Positions 28,990-38,698 are shown, numbered from the stretch's first letter. The stretch is 41,252 nucleotides of DNA from Trichodesmium erythraeum GBRTRLIN201 (GCA_018457135.1 JAGGDU010000078.1:1-41252); one strand, 5' to 3'. Numbers and translations: made by a program. Notes: generated by a model from the letters alone, not told the origin.

Positions 28990-29700
28990 ACAAAGCTAGA
29001 GTTTCTATACAGTCAACAGGGGTATTACTATCCCTCACCTCTGCTTCACGCGCCGTGGGTGAGAATGTGACTCCTCAAACGGCTCTTGCTCTAGAATTGC
29101 ATGGTTTTTTCTGAGATTTTTTCCCTATAACCGAGGTTATTTGCTATTTTTGGCGTTTAACGGTTCATGTCAGACTTTCTCTCTCTGTGTGTTAGACACC
29201 TATCCTACGTCTGCATATCCTATTAATTTCTAATAGGCTTTGGCTTCTTAGGATATTCTTATTCCTTGTATCTTTTGCTTAAGCTTTCCCTACCCTCATC
29301 AGAATACACAAGAGATTAGGTAGGGAATTTCCATAGCCAGTTTATTGTTAGTATTAGGTGTCCTGAGTCACCTGAAACTTGCCAGCTAGTCCTTAAGGGA
29401 ATTGAAAAATTAAAGGGACATGAGCTCCACCATTTTGGCTACAGGAAATACCAGGGCAATTACCCTGTTTTAGGTTGACTTTTGCGCAGCATGACCTAGG
29501 AAATGTTTAACAAGATTCATCTTTTTTCACCTTAACTGACTTCTCTGGTAGTCTTGCACTTAGTTTTTAAAACTTATCTGCTTTTAGCCCATGCACGGAG
29601 AGTAATGGTTGCATATCCGTTAAACTTGAGCTACGAGGTTACTCCCTAGCTGAGTGAAGAGGAATTGAGCCTCTATCAGCATGAGTTTTAACTATTGGTT
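28990..29700 (-). ncRNA. Candidate large structured RNA (group II intron-like or transposon-associated RNA)
   Basis: Several inverted repeats lie close together: CCTATTA/TAATAGG (29219-29237), ATAACC/GGTTAT (29127-29140), TTCCCTACC/GGTAGGGAA (29286-29327, 9-bp stem) and CAGGG/CCCTG (29452-29467). On the minus strand near 29085-29050, GAGCCGT...ACGGC encloses a second stem TGAGGA/TTCTCA. The size (about 36 bases) and GAGCCGT start resemble domain V of group II introns, but the loop is GTCACA rather than a GNRA tetraloop and the bulge is not canonical. There is no reverse-transcriptase frame. A decayed tnpB end with its omega RNA is an alternative, since RVKQR before a stop resembles some TnpB C-termini. 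Strand and limits are uncertain. Confidence 0.3.
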
Positions 29701-29855
29701 AAAGGGTCTTGTTGTAATCTTAGCTTCTTTGACCCAACTAATGACAGTCAACCTTAATCTACAATCTATTTGTACTTACATTTTAACTAATGGCCTTTAA
29801 TTTTGAAACTTTCTATTTATTTTTGACTTTTGCATTTTGATAACTAAAAAACGAC

Positions 29856-29890
29856 AACTGACAATTAATAATTGACAACTAATAACTGAA
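29856..29890. repeat. Heptamer tandem repeat directly upstream of the uracil-DNA glycosylase start
   Basis: AACTGAC, AATTAAT, AATTGAC, AACTAAT, AACTGAA: five imperfect heptamers ending two bases before the ATG at 29893. They occupy the place where a ribosome site would be; no GGAGG-like sequence is present. Confidence 0.7.
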
Positions 29891-29892
29891 TT

Positions 29893-30621
29893 ATGTCTAG
29901 TGAAAAACAACTCAGTCTTTTTGAGTGGTCAAACAATGATGACTCCTTAGTATCTACCCCTAATTCCGACTTGGAATTTAATCTTATTCCCACAGATGTT
30001 AAGATTCCTATTCCATCTGGAGTCTATAAAACAATGGAGCAAATAACATTTCATTGTAACCAATGTCGTAGATGTGAACTAGGAGAAAACCGGACTAATG
30101 CTGTCATTGGTCGTGGCAACCCCGAAGCAGAAATTATGGTTATTGGGGAAGCGCCCGGTCAAAATGAAGATGAACAAGGTCTCCCTTTTGTAGGTAAGTC
30201 TGGGCAACTGCTTGATAAAATTTTGCAGTCTGTGGAGTTAAGTAGCGATCGCCACGTTTATATATCTAATGCCATTAGATGTCGTCCACCAGAAAACCGG
30301 ACTCCTACTCTCAAAGAAGTAGGAGCTTGTAAACCCTACCTATTGGAACAAATACGTCTTGTCAACCCGAAAATTATTCTTTTAACTGGGGCAACGGCAG
30401 TTAAAGCTTTAACAGGAGATAAGCGAGGTATTACTAAAATTCGAGGTCAATGGATAGAATGGGAGGGGCGACTTTGTATGCCTATTTTTCATCCAGCTTA
30501 TCTTTTGCGTAACCCCTCTAGGGAACCTGGTAAACCAAAGTGGTTGATGTGGCAAGATATTCAAGCAGTTAAGCAAAAATTAGAAGAGCTTCAAAGTGAT
30601 AGTAATTCTTTTGATTTTTGA
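29893..30621 (+). CDS. Family 4 uracil-DNA glycosylase (4Fe-4S)
   Basis: The enzyme removes uracil from DNA at the start of base-excision repair. The protein is 242 aa; residues about 45-235 are the catalytic domain. Four cluster cysteines have family spacing: Cys58 and Cys61 (CRRCELGENR), Cys130 (AIRCRPPENR) and Cys146 (GACKPYLLEQ). Family 4 motifs are VIGEAPGQNEDEQGLPFVG (motif 1, with the activating Glu/Asp region), ISNAIRCRPP, and FHPAYLLRNPSREP (motif 2). The first 45 residues are a low-conservation lead (MSSEKQLSLFEWSNNDDS) in which QLSLF resembles a beta-clamp-binding peptide (QLxLF), common in repair enzymes; that role is inference. The start follows the heptamer array. Confidence 0.92.
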   Translation: MSSEKQLSLFEWSNNDDSLVSTPNSDLEFNLIPTDVKIPIPSGVYKTMEQITFHCNQCRRCELGENRTNAVIGRGNPEAEIMVIGEAPGQNEDEQGLPFVGKSGQLLDKILQSVELSSDRHVYISNAIRCRPPENRTPTLKEVGACKPYLLEQIRLVNPKIILLTGATAVKALTGDKRGITKIRGQWIEWEGRLCMPIFHPAYLLRNPSREPGKPKWLMWQDIQAVKQKLEELQSDSNSFDF

Positions 30622-31172
30622 ACAACAAATCAGAATTAATTAGATCTATATAGCAGTCTACCCATTGGTTGTGGCAAAATTCCATACTAAAAAAGTTTGA
30701 CAAAGTTGAATATTTGACCAGAGCACAAAAAAACTTCAAATAACTTAATTATTTTCAAATAACTACAAACATAATAAATCAAATTGTTTGATGAAATTTT
30801 GGGCTGGTCAACAAATATTTTCAACAGAATTTTGCTCCGAGGTATTCGGAGCAAATTTTGTATAATTTATCCACCACTATTTTTCGGGTTTTTCAGCGAT
30901 TTTTTGTCATTAAATATTATCTAAATTCTCGGAAATTATTATCCGTAAATCTATCCCAAAATATTGCTCAACTTTTGTAAAAATTTAATAAAGTTCATAG
31001 TATTTTCAGTATTTCGACTTCTTTTATTAATCAATAAATTATTATGTTTAATAGTCTCAGGTACCAGAATAAGTAGACCTTTATTTTTCATTAGTAAAGT
31101 TGAATTTATATTTTTTAATTTGTTGTTCTCCAAACATAACTTCATAGAAACGATTTGAAATTACTATATATC
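30622..31172. other. Gap between convergent genes
   Basis: 551 bases between the glycosylase (+) and the first DUF2079 gene (-). It contains the strong terminator-like hairpin at 30831-30855. Short overlapping open frames around 30951-31158 are AT-rich and not credible genes. Confidence 0.6.
30831..30855. terminator. Strong candidate terminator
   Basis: TTTGCTCCGA, loop GGTAT, TCGGAGCAAA: a perfect 10-bp stem followed by TTTTGTAT. It is 210 bases after the glycosylase stop and could also stop minus-strand transcripts, because the other side reads AAAATTC (a T run on the complement). Confidence 0.65.
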
Positions 31173-32735
31173 CTAAATGATTTGTGAAGAAAAAGGGAGA
31201 GTAGGAAACCCCACCCTAACCCCGACCTCAGAAATTACTTTTGACTTGCGCTTCGCCCTACTATCTTTTTCAAATAAATAAACATCATCTTTTTGGTAAC
31301 TAAGCTGAAATTCTGAATTAACCTTGAGTTTATCTACTAATTTTCGCGCATATTCTTGACTACTTTTCCAACCAGGATGACGTACATTTATTAATACATA
31401 GTCATACTCAGCTAAGGCTTCATCTCTAGGTAATTCTTCTTCTTCAATAATTAACTTAATAAACTGACGATGACTTAAATGAGGAGTAATTTCTGAAGTA
31501 GTTAAAACACTACCTTTTGTCTGAATTATATTCACCGCAGTTCGTGTAGCTTGCCAAGTATCTAAATAATCTAAGTAAATAGACCAAAAATAACCATATT
31601 TAGCTAAAGCTAAAAATCCGATACAAGACCAAATTATGATAAATTTTGGTAATAGTTGACTAACAATTGTAGATATATTTTTAGCTTCTTTTTTTTGGGA
31701 TCGGCGTAAATTCCATAGCCAATACCATAAACCACATTTACCATCAGCAATAGTATAAATTACAGCCATTAATAAAAAAGGCAATATTGGCAAAGAATAC
31801 TGATGAATTAAATCTCGTTGAGCATCAATATCGGAGAGAATATTTAGTGCCAAAACTGGAGAAGCAGCTATTAAAGGAGCTAAATATTTAGGAGCAAGCC
31901 ACCAAATTATCGGTAGATTTAGCAAAAATAAATATTCTAAAGTTTTAAGAGAAATTAATCTACCAAACACCAGTTCAGGTCTTAAAAAAAGATTCAATAA
32001 AATTTCTGGTATGGAGTTACCTAAATATCGATAACGTCCTATTCCTCCTGGCGGTTGACCATCCTTAAAATAAGGTATTAGTATTTGAGTAGCGATAATA
32101 AACCAAGTCACACCAGCAAACAAAGCTATGGCACCACATACTCGCTTTTTTTCATAGAAATATAACCAAAAACCCATAGCAGCTACAGGTAAAGATAAGG
32201 CATCTTTACAGCCTAAAACCCAGATAATAGCTAAACAAAACCATACGGTTTTATCTAATTTTGCTGCTAAAATTGCTCCTAATATTGCTGGCAATGCCAT
32301 TACCTCTGGATGAAAATCAAATAAGTTGAGATTAAACACTACTGGGTATAATAAATAAACCATTACTATGGCAAAAGCTTGTTTTTTATTTAACCCTGAA
32401 TAACGGGCTAAACTCCAAGTAGGTAAGGTTCCTATTGCTAAACAAATTGCTTGTATTAGTAATAGCCAATAAACTGAAGGATAAATTTTATAAAATAATG
32501 CCACTGGATACATTGCCCAAGCAGCATGATTTCCCAAATGATGTACTTCTAAAAAGGAAGAAATTGGAGGTAAACCTTGACTTATTAAATAAGTAACTTG
32601 GTCATAAATTCCCATTTCAAAAGCAGTAGATTGAAATAATAAGTGACGCACTGTGCTACAGATAAATAAAATTATGGCAGCAATAATAGTTATTTGAAAT
32701 ATAAAATCAGATTTTAATCGTTTAATAATTACCAT
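31173..32735 (-). CDS. DUF2079 polytopic membrane protein, paralogue A
   Basis: The 520-aa protein has about ten hydrophobic segments beginning at residue 14 (IFQITIIAAIILFICST). DUF2079 marks: a conserved first loop FEMGIYDQVTYLISQGLPP followed by HHLGNHAAWAMYPVALFY, then NLFDFHPEVMALPAILGAIL and WVLGCKDALSLPVAAMGFW. The C-terminal 110 residues (from about 405) are hydrophilic (SEITPHLSHRQFIKLIIEEE...) and probably lie outside the cytoplasmic membrane. The fold resembles GT-C membrane glycosyltransferases, and the Asp/His-rich loops would suit such a role, but no activity is established for the family. Paralogue B is 276 bases upstream, on the same strand, and the two align from end to end. 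Confidence 0.82.
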   Translation of the reverse strand: MVIIKRLKSDFIFQITIIAAIILFICSTVRHLLFQSTAFEMGIYDQVTYLISQGLPPISSFLEVHHLGNHAAWAMYPVALFYKIYPSVYWLLLIQAICLAIGTLPTWSLARYSGLNKKQAFAIVMVYLLYPVVFNLNLFDFHPEVMALPAILGAILAAKLDKTVWFCLAIIWVLGCKDALSLPVAAMGFWLYFYEKKRVCGAIALFAGVTWFIIATQILIPYFKDGQPPGGIGRYRYLGNSIPEILLNLFLRPELVFGRLISLKTLEYLFLLNLPIIWWLAPKYLAPLIAASPVLALNILSDIDAQRDLIHQYSLPILPFLLMAVIYTIADGKCGLWYWLWNLRRSQKKEAKNISTIVSQLLPKFIIIWSCIGFLALAKYGYFWSIYLDYLDTWQATRTAVNIIQTKGSVLTTSEITPHLSHRQFIKLIIEEEELPRDEALAEYDYVLINVRHPGWKSSQEYARKLVDKLKVNSEFQLSYQKDDVYLFEKDSRAKRKSKVISEVGVRVGFPTLPFSSQII

Positions 32736-32978
32736 TTGAGTAGTTATAATTACAGATCGTAGTGTGACTTGATTCCTAAGTTATAGATAGGGCTCAAGTT
32801 ATAATAAAAACAAATAATTGGATATTTTTTGAGAGATAAAATTAGGTTTTAATTATTTAATTATTGCCATTTTAATAGTTATAATTCAAGCTATTAATAT
32901 GGCTAAATTATAATATATCTTAGGAATTAAGGCATACTAAAAACTATTTTTTTAGCAGCCTTGTTTTTTTTCAAAGAT

Positions 32979-33020
32979 AAATTTTAAATTTTAAATTTTA
33001 AATTTTAACTTTTAACTTTT
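32979..33020. repeat. Heptamer tandem repeat overlapping the 3' end of a DUF2079 gene
   Basis: Four AAATTTT units are followed by two AACTTTT units without interruption. The stop codon of the gene at 33012-34568 falls within the last two units, so the repeat itself supplies the stop. Confidence 0.8.
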
Positions 33021-34568
33021 GAATTCTTTTCTTTGAAATACTATTACATCATTTTTTTGATAACTTAATTCCCATTCTTGGTTGTTTTGGAGATTTTTAG
33101 AAAGGATAATACCAGTATCCTTAGTATCTGGCCAGGGATGACGTAAATTCAAAACTACATAATCGAATTCATCTAAATTATCTGGCTCTATTTGATTCAA
33201 TAACTTGACCATTGAACGATGAGTAAAATGAGGTGCTAATCGATTATCTGTGAGTACCCCACCTTGAGTTTTAATGTAAGTAATTGCATTATTGGTAGCT
33301 TGCCAAGTATCAAAGCTACGAGGATAAGAAAATAAACTGGCTACATTACCAAACAACAGAAATATTAAAGTAGACCACAAAATAATTATGCGGGGGTATT
33401 GAAAATTTGGTATTGGTAATCTCAGATTAAATTTAGGAATTTCTAACTTAATTATCCAAGTTGATTTTATCTGAATACTTTGATTTTCTATTTCAGAAGC
33501 TGCTGCTAGACAGGAAATTATTGTTAATAATAAAAAACTAATTGCAGGTAAAGAATACTGATAATTTAAGCTTTTCTGAAATGATACTTCAGACAGAGCA
33601 TTCAAGATAATTGTCGGAATAGTTGGAATGAGAGGGATAAGATTAGGTAAAACAGCCTTATTTGTCTGAAGTAATGGAAATATTCCCCAAATTACAGGTA
33701 AAAATAACAGAAAAATATATTTGATACTTTCCCAAGATAATATTCTGCCTAACACTACTCCTGGTTGTAGGAAAATATTAATTATAATTCCCACAACAGA
33801 ATCTCCCAGATAACTATAACGCCCGACTCCAGCTACTTCTTTACCACTGAAAAAAGGAATAATTCCTTGAGTTACAACTATAAACCATAAAATGCCTAAA
33901 AAAATAGCAATTAAACCGCAAAACTTACGTTTTTCAAAAGCGAGTAACCAGAAACCCATAAAAACTATAGTTAATGATAAAACTGCTTTACAACCTAATA
34001 CCCAAATAATAGCTATACAAAACCATAAAACACGTTTTAGTCTCGCTGCTAAAATTGCTCCTAAAATAGCAGGTAAAGCCATTACTTCTGGGTGAAAATC
34101 AAATAAATTAATATTAAAAATTACTGGGTATAAAAGATAGGAAATGGCGATCGCTACTGCTTGTCCTTGATTTAACCCTGCTAATCTGGCCAAACACCAA
34201 GTAGGCCAACTTCCTAAGGCTAAACATACAGCTTGTAGTAAGAGTAGCCAATGAATATCAGGATGAATCATATAAAATAATCCTAAAGGATAGACAGCCC
34301 AAGCAGCATGATTTCCCAAATGGTGATATCCCAAAAAAGAAGAAATGGGAGATTTTCCTTGACTAATCAAATATACAACTTGGTCATAAATACCCAAGTC
34401 AAACCCAGTAGAGCAAAAGAAGGCGTGACGTAAACTACTACAGATAAAGAAAATTAAAGTTGCTAGAATTATTATCCTGCTCACAATAAGTGGTGGCAAA
34501 AGCATCATATTTTTAAGTCCCACGTTCCCCAAGTCAATTTGTAACAGAAAAAGTAGCACAAAGTACAA
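33012..34568 (-). CDS. DUF2079 polytopic membrane protein, paralogue B
   Basis: 518 aa, polytopic, with the same landmarks as the downstream paralogue: FDLGIYDQVVYLISQGKSPI, HHLGNHAAWAVYPLGLFY, NLFDFHPEVMALPAILGAIL, WVLGCKAVLSLTIVFMGFW, YLGDSVVGII, and a C-terminal soluble part with APHFTHRSMVKLLNQIEPDN and LNLRHPWPDTKD. At one place the Asp of CKDAL in paralogue A is Ala (CKAVL). Residues 1-20 may be extra: Met21/Met22 (MMLLPPLIVSRIIILATLIF) start just before the first membrane segment and would also do. The gene is divergent from dxr, with 561 bases between them. Tandem duplication of an ancestral gene is the simplest origin of the pair. Function unknown. Confidence 0.82.
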   Translation of the reverse strand: MYFVLLFLLQIDLGNVGLKNMMLLPPLIVSRIIILATLIFFICSSLRHAFFCSTGFDLGIYDQVVYLISQGKSPISSFLGYHHLGNHAAWAVYPLGLFYMIHPDIHWLLLLQAVCLALGSWPTWCLARLAGLNQGQAVAIAISYLLYPVIFNINLFDFHPEVMALPAILGAILAARLKRVLWFCIAIIWVLGCKAVLSLTIVFMGFWLLAFEKRKFCGLIAIFLGILWFIVVTQGIIPFFSGKEVAGVGRYSYLGDSVVGIIINIFLQPGVVLGRILSWESIKYIFLLFLPVIWGIFPLLQTNKAVLPNLIPLIPTIPTIILNALSEVSFQKSLNYQYSLPAISFLLLTIISCLAAASEIENQSIQIKSTWIIKLEIPKFNLRLPIPNFQYPRIIILWSTLIFLLFGNVASLFSYPRSFDTWQATNNAITYIKTQGGVLTDNRLAPHFTHRSMVKLLNQIEPDNLDEFDYVVLNLRHPWPDTKDTGIILSKNLQNNQEWELSYQKNDVIVFQRKEFKS

Positions 34569-35129
34569 AAACTGGCGACTCTATAAGTATTTATACTTTA
34601 TCAATTATGTTTACTGGCCTTTGTAAGAGTTAAATTATCAGGAAAATATTAAGTATAAATAATTTCAATAATTAATTGATTTCAACTATTGGGGACAACT
34701 ACTCCCTCCTAACTTCTCTAGGTGACCAATGCGATGGTTTCCCTATTTTGATTTTTTATATTAGGTTTTGAAGCATGAAATGTGGTAGATTCAGAGATCT
34801 AAAATTTGGCTTTACAAAAGATTTTTAAATGCCTTTTGATTAATTATCAAGTCATAATACTTATGAATTATGTAATTTTTAATAAGTGAAATAAATTCAC
34901 GTATTTCCTTGACTAAATTATTCATATTTCACAGAAATTATTTTTTATGTAATAGCTTATTGGGAAAATACTGGAAAGATTTACTCAGTTTTTAAAGTCA
35001 TAAATTAATAGGGTTAAGCTGAGACTAAAACTATTATAGTATTGTGATTAAAATAATGATTTCCCTTTTTATATTAAAAATCTGAATGGCTAAAATTTAT
35101 GACTCTAGCAAACTAGCTCTTAACACAAA
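34569..35129. other. Divergent promoter region of the DUF2079 pair and dxr
   Basis: 561 AT-rich bases without a gene. Promoters for both directions should be here. TATAGTATTGTGA at about 35034 is TATAAT-like, but I cannot pair it with a convincing -35. Confidence 0.45.
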
Positions 35130-36809
35130 ATGACCAATGAATCGTATAGTGGAATTGTGGACAATTTCCTAAAAACAAACAATATGAAACCAATTACAAT
35201 CTTAGGATCTACAGGGTCTATTGGTACTCAAACTTTGAACATTGTGGCTCACAACCCAAACAAATTTCGAGTTATTGGGTTAGCTGCTGGAAGTAATGTA
35301 GAAATATTAGCCCAACAGGTCAGACAATTTTGCCCTCAAATTGTTGCTATTAATGATAAGTCCAAATTTAGGGAACTACAAGAGGCCATTGCTGACTTGC
35401 AGCCTCAGCCTATATTGGTTGCTGACCAAGATGGTGTTATACAAGTAGCTAGATATGGGGAATCAGAAGTAGTCGTAACTGGTATTGTTGGTTGTGCTGG
35501 TTTATTGCCTACTATTGCTGCTATTGAAGCAGGCAAAGATATTGCTTTAGCAAATAAAGAAACACTTATTGCAGCAGGTCCAGTTGTTAATCCTTTAATT
35601 GAAAAATATAGAGTCAAATTATTACCAGCAGACTCAGAACATTCAGCAATTTTTCAATGTCTTCAAGGTTTACCATTAGAGGGTTTGCGCAGAATTATTT
35701 TAACTGCTTCTGGTGGTGCTTTTCGAGATTGGCCGATTGAGAAATTATCAAAAGTAAAAGTGGCAGATGCTATTAAACATCCTAACTGGTCAATGGGTAA
35801 GAAAATTACCGTTGATTCTGCTACAATGATGAATAAAGGTTTGGAAGTTATTGAAGCTCATTATTTGTTTGGATTGAATTATGATAATATTGATATAGTA
35901 ATTCATCCTCAAAGCATAATTCACTCTTTAATTGAGTTACAAGATACTTCTGTTTTAGCTCAACTAGGTTGGCCGGATATGCGTTTGCCTTTGCTTTACG
36001 CTTTATCTTGGCCGGAAAGAATTTATACTGATTGGAAACAGTTAGATTTAGTTAAAGCTGGAAGTTTGACTTTCAAGGAACCTGATAATTTGAAATATCC
36101 TTGCATTCAGTTAGCTTATACAGCTGGTCGTATGGGTGGTTCTATGCCTGGAGTTTTGAATGCTGCAAATGAACAGGCTGTAGCATTGTTTTTAGAAGAA
36201 AAAATAGCATTTTTGGATATTCCAAAATTGATTGAATATGTCTGTGAAAAGCATAATTCAAATTATCAAGAAAATCCTAGTCTAGATGATATTTTGGCAG
36301 CAGATAAATGGGCAAGAAAAGAGGTTTTAGCAGCAAGTAGTATAGTAAATAATTCTCTAATAAATTTAAGTTTGGTTAATCTTGAGGAAAATCCCACAGA
36401 AATATTTACAAAAATCGAAAATGAGCAGATAGAATTTAATGATTTTTATCAGCGGGGATTAGCTAAATATGAACAACAAGATTATCAATCAGCTTTAGCA
36501 GAGTTTGATCGAGCAATAGATATAGACTCCAGTCATATAGATGCTTATATTTATAGGGGTGATGCTAAAGATAAATTAGAAGACTATGAGGGAGCAATTG
36601 CTGATTATAATGAGGCAATTAAAATAGATTCAAGTCATCCAAAAGCTTATTATAGTCGGGAAAATGTACTGCGAAAAGCTGGAGATAGTAGGGAAGCGAT
36701 CGCTGATTATGATCAAGCAATTAAACTAGATCCAAATTATACACCTACCAAGAATTGGAGTCATGTTCATGTTAACTCAGAAACTACGGAAAAGTTACGA
36801 CAGGAGTAA
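35130..36809 (+). CDS. dxr: 1-deoxy-D-xylulose 5-phosphate reductoisomerase with C-terminal TPR extension
   Basis: Dxr makes 2-C-methyl-D-erythritol 4-phosphate, the first committed step of the MEP isoprenoid pathway that feeds carotenoids, phytol and quinones. Catalytic marks: NADPH-binding [27 protein letters not shown], metal and substrate residues in [60 protein letters not shown] and [10 protein letters not shown]. The Dxr part ends near residue 405. After a 30-residue linker come three 34-residue TPR units (about 437-470, 471-504, 505-538), e.g. [20 protein letters not shown]. Dxr normally stops at about 390-400 aa, so the 150-residue tail is unusual; the frame is open throughout and no stop or start separates the parts. 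The true start is probably Met19 (35184, [14 protein letters not shown]), the usual cyanobacterial N-terminus. Confidence 0.93.
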   Translation: MTNESYSGIVDNFLKTNNMKPITILGSTGSIGTQTLNIVAHNPNKFRVIGLAAGSNVEILAQQVRQFCPQIVAINDKSKFRELQEAIADLQPQPILVADQDGVIQVARYGESEVVVTGIVGCAGLLPTIAAIEAGKDIALANKETLIAAGPVVNPLIEKYRVKLLPADSEHSAIFQCLQGLPLEGLRRIILTASGGAFRDWPIEKLSKVKVADAIKHPNWSMGKKITVDSATMMNKGLEVIEAHYLFGLNYDNIDIVIHPQSIIHSLIELQDTSVLAQLGWPDMRLPLLYALSWPERIYTDWKQLDLVKAGSLTFKEPDNLKYPCIQLAYTAGRMGGSMPGVLNAANEQAVALFLEEKIAFLDIPKLIEYVCEKHNSNYQENPSLDDILAADKWARKEVLAASSIVNNSLINLSLVNLEENPTEIFTKIENEQIEFNDFYQRGLAKYEQQDYQSALAEFDRAIDIDSSHIDAYIYRGDAKDKLEDYEGAIADYNEAIKIDSSHPKAYYSRENVLRKAGDSREAIADYDQAIKLDPNYTPTKNWSHVHVNSETTEKLRQE

Positions 36810-37142
36810 GTTGATATAATCATTTTTCTAGAAAGATAAAATAATGATTCACTTAATTATTATCAGCAATATCTGAAGTTAAAAATAAATTAATTAAGAA
36901 GATTTTATTGGGGTAAGTAATTAGGCAAATATATACTAATCCAAACTGGAATTATTATCTACTATTTAAACAAAACAATCATAGTAGTAAAAAATTAAGT
37001 TTTTAAATTATTCAAACAATAGTTATAAACAATAAAAAAAATAAACAAGGAAGCTATTTATTTCGAGAATAAAATAATTTTTCTATATATCTATAGGAAA
37101 ACTATTACTTTTGACTTTTAACTTTATACTCTCATATAGATT
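36810..37142. other. Gap between dxr and the site-2 protease gene
   Basis: 333 very AT-rich bases. The only feature is the short heptamer run at 37107-37127 close to the next start. The two genes are often neighbours of each other in cyanobacteria, but this spacing gives no proof of an operon. Confidence 0.5.
37107..37127. repeat. Short heptamer run upstream of the protease gene
   Basis: ACTTTTG, ACTTTTA, ACTTTAT: three imperfect heptamers ending 15 bases before the ATG at 37143, of the same kind as the arrays at 29856 and 32979. Confidence 0.5.
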
Positions 37143-38645
37143 ATGTATACAACATCCGAAAATACGACTACAATAATAGTAGCTTTAATTGCTATGGGAA
37201 TTCTGGGCTGGGGATACTACAGGGCTAGGCCTTATGGAAAAACTGGCATTTTAGGTTGGTTACAATCAGTAGTATTAATGACACCTTGGCTAGTGTTTTT
37301 TGTTCTATTTGCTGCGGGAATTTATCTGAATTTAGTATTGATTCTATTTATGTTAGTGGCTTGTACAGGATTGTACATCTATTTGGGTTGGCAATTACGA
37401 ATAATAGCAGCTCAAGAAACAGAAAATAAACCTGATATTAAACCTATTAGTAACTCCTTACAAGAGTCTTCTAGTGAAGAGAAAACTGAATTAGTAAATA
37501 GGGAAGAGAAAAAAGAAGAAACTCTAGAATTTCTTCCTATTTCCACTGAAGACTTACAAAAAGTAAAAGACATTTTTGGTATTGATACCTTTTTTATTAC
37601 CGAAACTATCCCCTATCAAGAAGGAGCTATTTTCAAGGGTAATTTACGGGGAGATATAGAAAAGGTTTATACTAAATTATCAGCAAAATTGGCCGAAAAA
37701 CTTGGCGATCGCTACAGACTATTTTTATTGGAAAGTCCAGAAGCTAAACCAGTAGTAATTCTTTTACCAAGCAAAAATGACCCATTACCTGCCACTACAT
37801 CCCAAAAAATTCTGGCAGTTATTCTATTACTTGCGACTATTGCCACCAGTTTTGAAGCGGGTGGGTTATTGTTGGGGTTTGACTTTTTCAACCAACCCAT
37901 GAGATATCAAGAAGCATTACCCATTGTAATTGGTCTGTGGATAGTTTTGGGTGGTCACGAAATTGCTCACCAAGTTTTAGCAAAACTTCACAATGTTCGC
38001 TTTAGTTGGCCGTTTTTTCTGCCCGCTTGGCAAATTGGTAGTTTTGGTTCGGTTAACCGTTTCGAGTCAATACTCCCTAACCGAAAAGTTCTATTTGATG
38101 TGGCTTTTGCCGGACCTGCTGTTGGAGGAATAATTTCTTTGGCAATGCTATTAGGGGGTTTGTTACTTTCCCATGAAGGTAGTCTGTTTCAGATGCCATC
38201 AGAATTTTTTAAAGCTTCTGTTTTGGTAGGAACTTTAGCACGGGTGATTTTAGGTCCGGCAGTACATCAGAGTATAGTAGATATTCACCCACTAGCAATT
38301 ATAGGTTGGTTGGGTTTAGTTATTACAGCAATTAATCTGATGCCAGCAGGTCAGTTAGATGGTGGTAGAATTCTGCAAGCAATTTATGGTCGGAAAGTGG
38401 CAGGTAGAGCAACATTATTTACTTTTATAGTATTGGTATTTGCTTCTTTGGTTAATCCTTTGGCGTTGTATTGGGCGATTATTATTTTGGTATTACAGCG
38501 AAATTTAGAACGGCCTTGTTTAAATGAATTGGTAGAACCGGATGATGGTCGGGCAGGTTTGTGTTTGTTGGCTTTATTTTTTGCGATCGCTACTTTGTTT
38601 CCTCTAACTCCAGGTTTAGCTGGTAGGTTGGGTATTGGTAGTTAA
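37143..38645 (+). CDS. Site-2 protease, M50 family, EGY-like
   Basis: An intramembrane zinc metalloprotease of 500 aa. The zinc site is His272-Glu273-x2-His276 (LGGHEIAHQVLAKL) inside a membrane helix, with the second site in NLMPAGQLDGGRILQAIYG (Asp406). The GNLRG motif (FKGNLRGDIEKVY, about 160) and the soluble segment before it place the protein with the EGY1/EGY2-like proteases of cyanobacteria and chloroplasts, not with RseP, which has PDZ domains. Two membrane segments at the N-terminus (about 10-27 and 38-82) and about six in the C-terminal half can be seen. Family members cut membrane-bound regulators or influence thylakoid development; the target here is unknown. The dxr gene lies upstream on the same strand, with 333 bases between. 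A terminator follows at 38674. Confidence 0.9.
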   Translation: MYTTSENTTTIIVALIAMGILGWGYYRARPYGKTGILGWLQSVVLMTPWLVFFVLFAAGIYLNLVLILFMLVACTGLYIYLGWQLRIIAAQETENKPDIKPISNSLQESSSEEKTELVNREEKKEETLEFLPISTEDLQKVKDIFGIDTFFITETIPYQEGAIFKGNLRGDIEKVYTKLSAKLAEKLGDRYRLFLLESPEAKPVVILLPSKNDPLPATTSQKILAVILLLATIATSFEAGGLLLGFDFFNQPMRYQEALPIVIGLWIVLGGHEIAHQVLAKLHNVRFSWPFFLPAWQIGSFGSVNRFESILPNRKVLFDVAFAGPAVGGIISLAMLLGGLLLSHEGSLFQMPSEFFKASVLVGTLARVILGPAVHQSIVDIHPLAIIGWLGLVITAINLMPAGQLDGGRILQAIYGRKVAGRATLFTFIVLVFASLVNPLALYWAIIILVLQRNLERPCLNELVEPDDGRAGLCLLALFFAIATLFPLTPGLAGRLGIGS

Positions 38646-38673
38646 TCTTGGGCTTACACAAGTCAAAAGTTAA

Positions 38674-38698
38674 CCCTCCCCTACTCTTTTAGGGGGGG
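38674..38698 (+). terminator. Candidate terminator after the protease gene
   Basis: CCTCCCCTA, loop CTCTTT, TAGGGGGGG: nine pairs including one wobble, followed by CTGTTTCTTTCT. It lies 29 bases after the stop, a typical distance. Confidence 0.6.

Larger units (their letters stand above)
28877..29892. other. 1-kb gap containing a hairpin-rich segment
   Basis: No open frame of note on either strand. Base composition is less AT-rich than other gaps in the window. See 28990-29700 (structured-RNA candidate) and 29856-29890 (heptamer repeats). Confidence 0.5.

Noticed and set aside
29030-29090. Firm call of group II intron domain V
   Set aside because: The stem GAGCCGT/ACGGC is suggestive, but the tip is not a GNRA tetraloop and the bulge is not canonical. 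Kept only as part of a low-confidence structured-RNA candidate.
18752-33020. Heptamer arrays as CRISPR repeats
   Set aside because: The period is seven bases with no spacers, unlike CRISPR repeats of about 28-37 bases with unique spacers.
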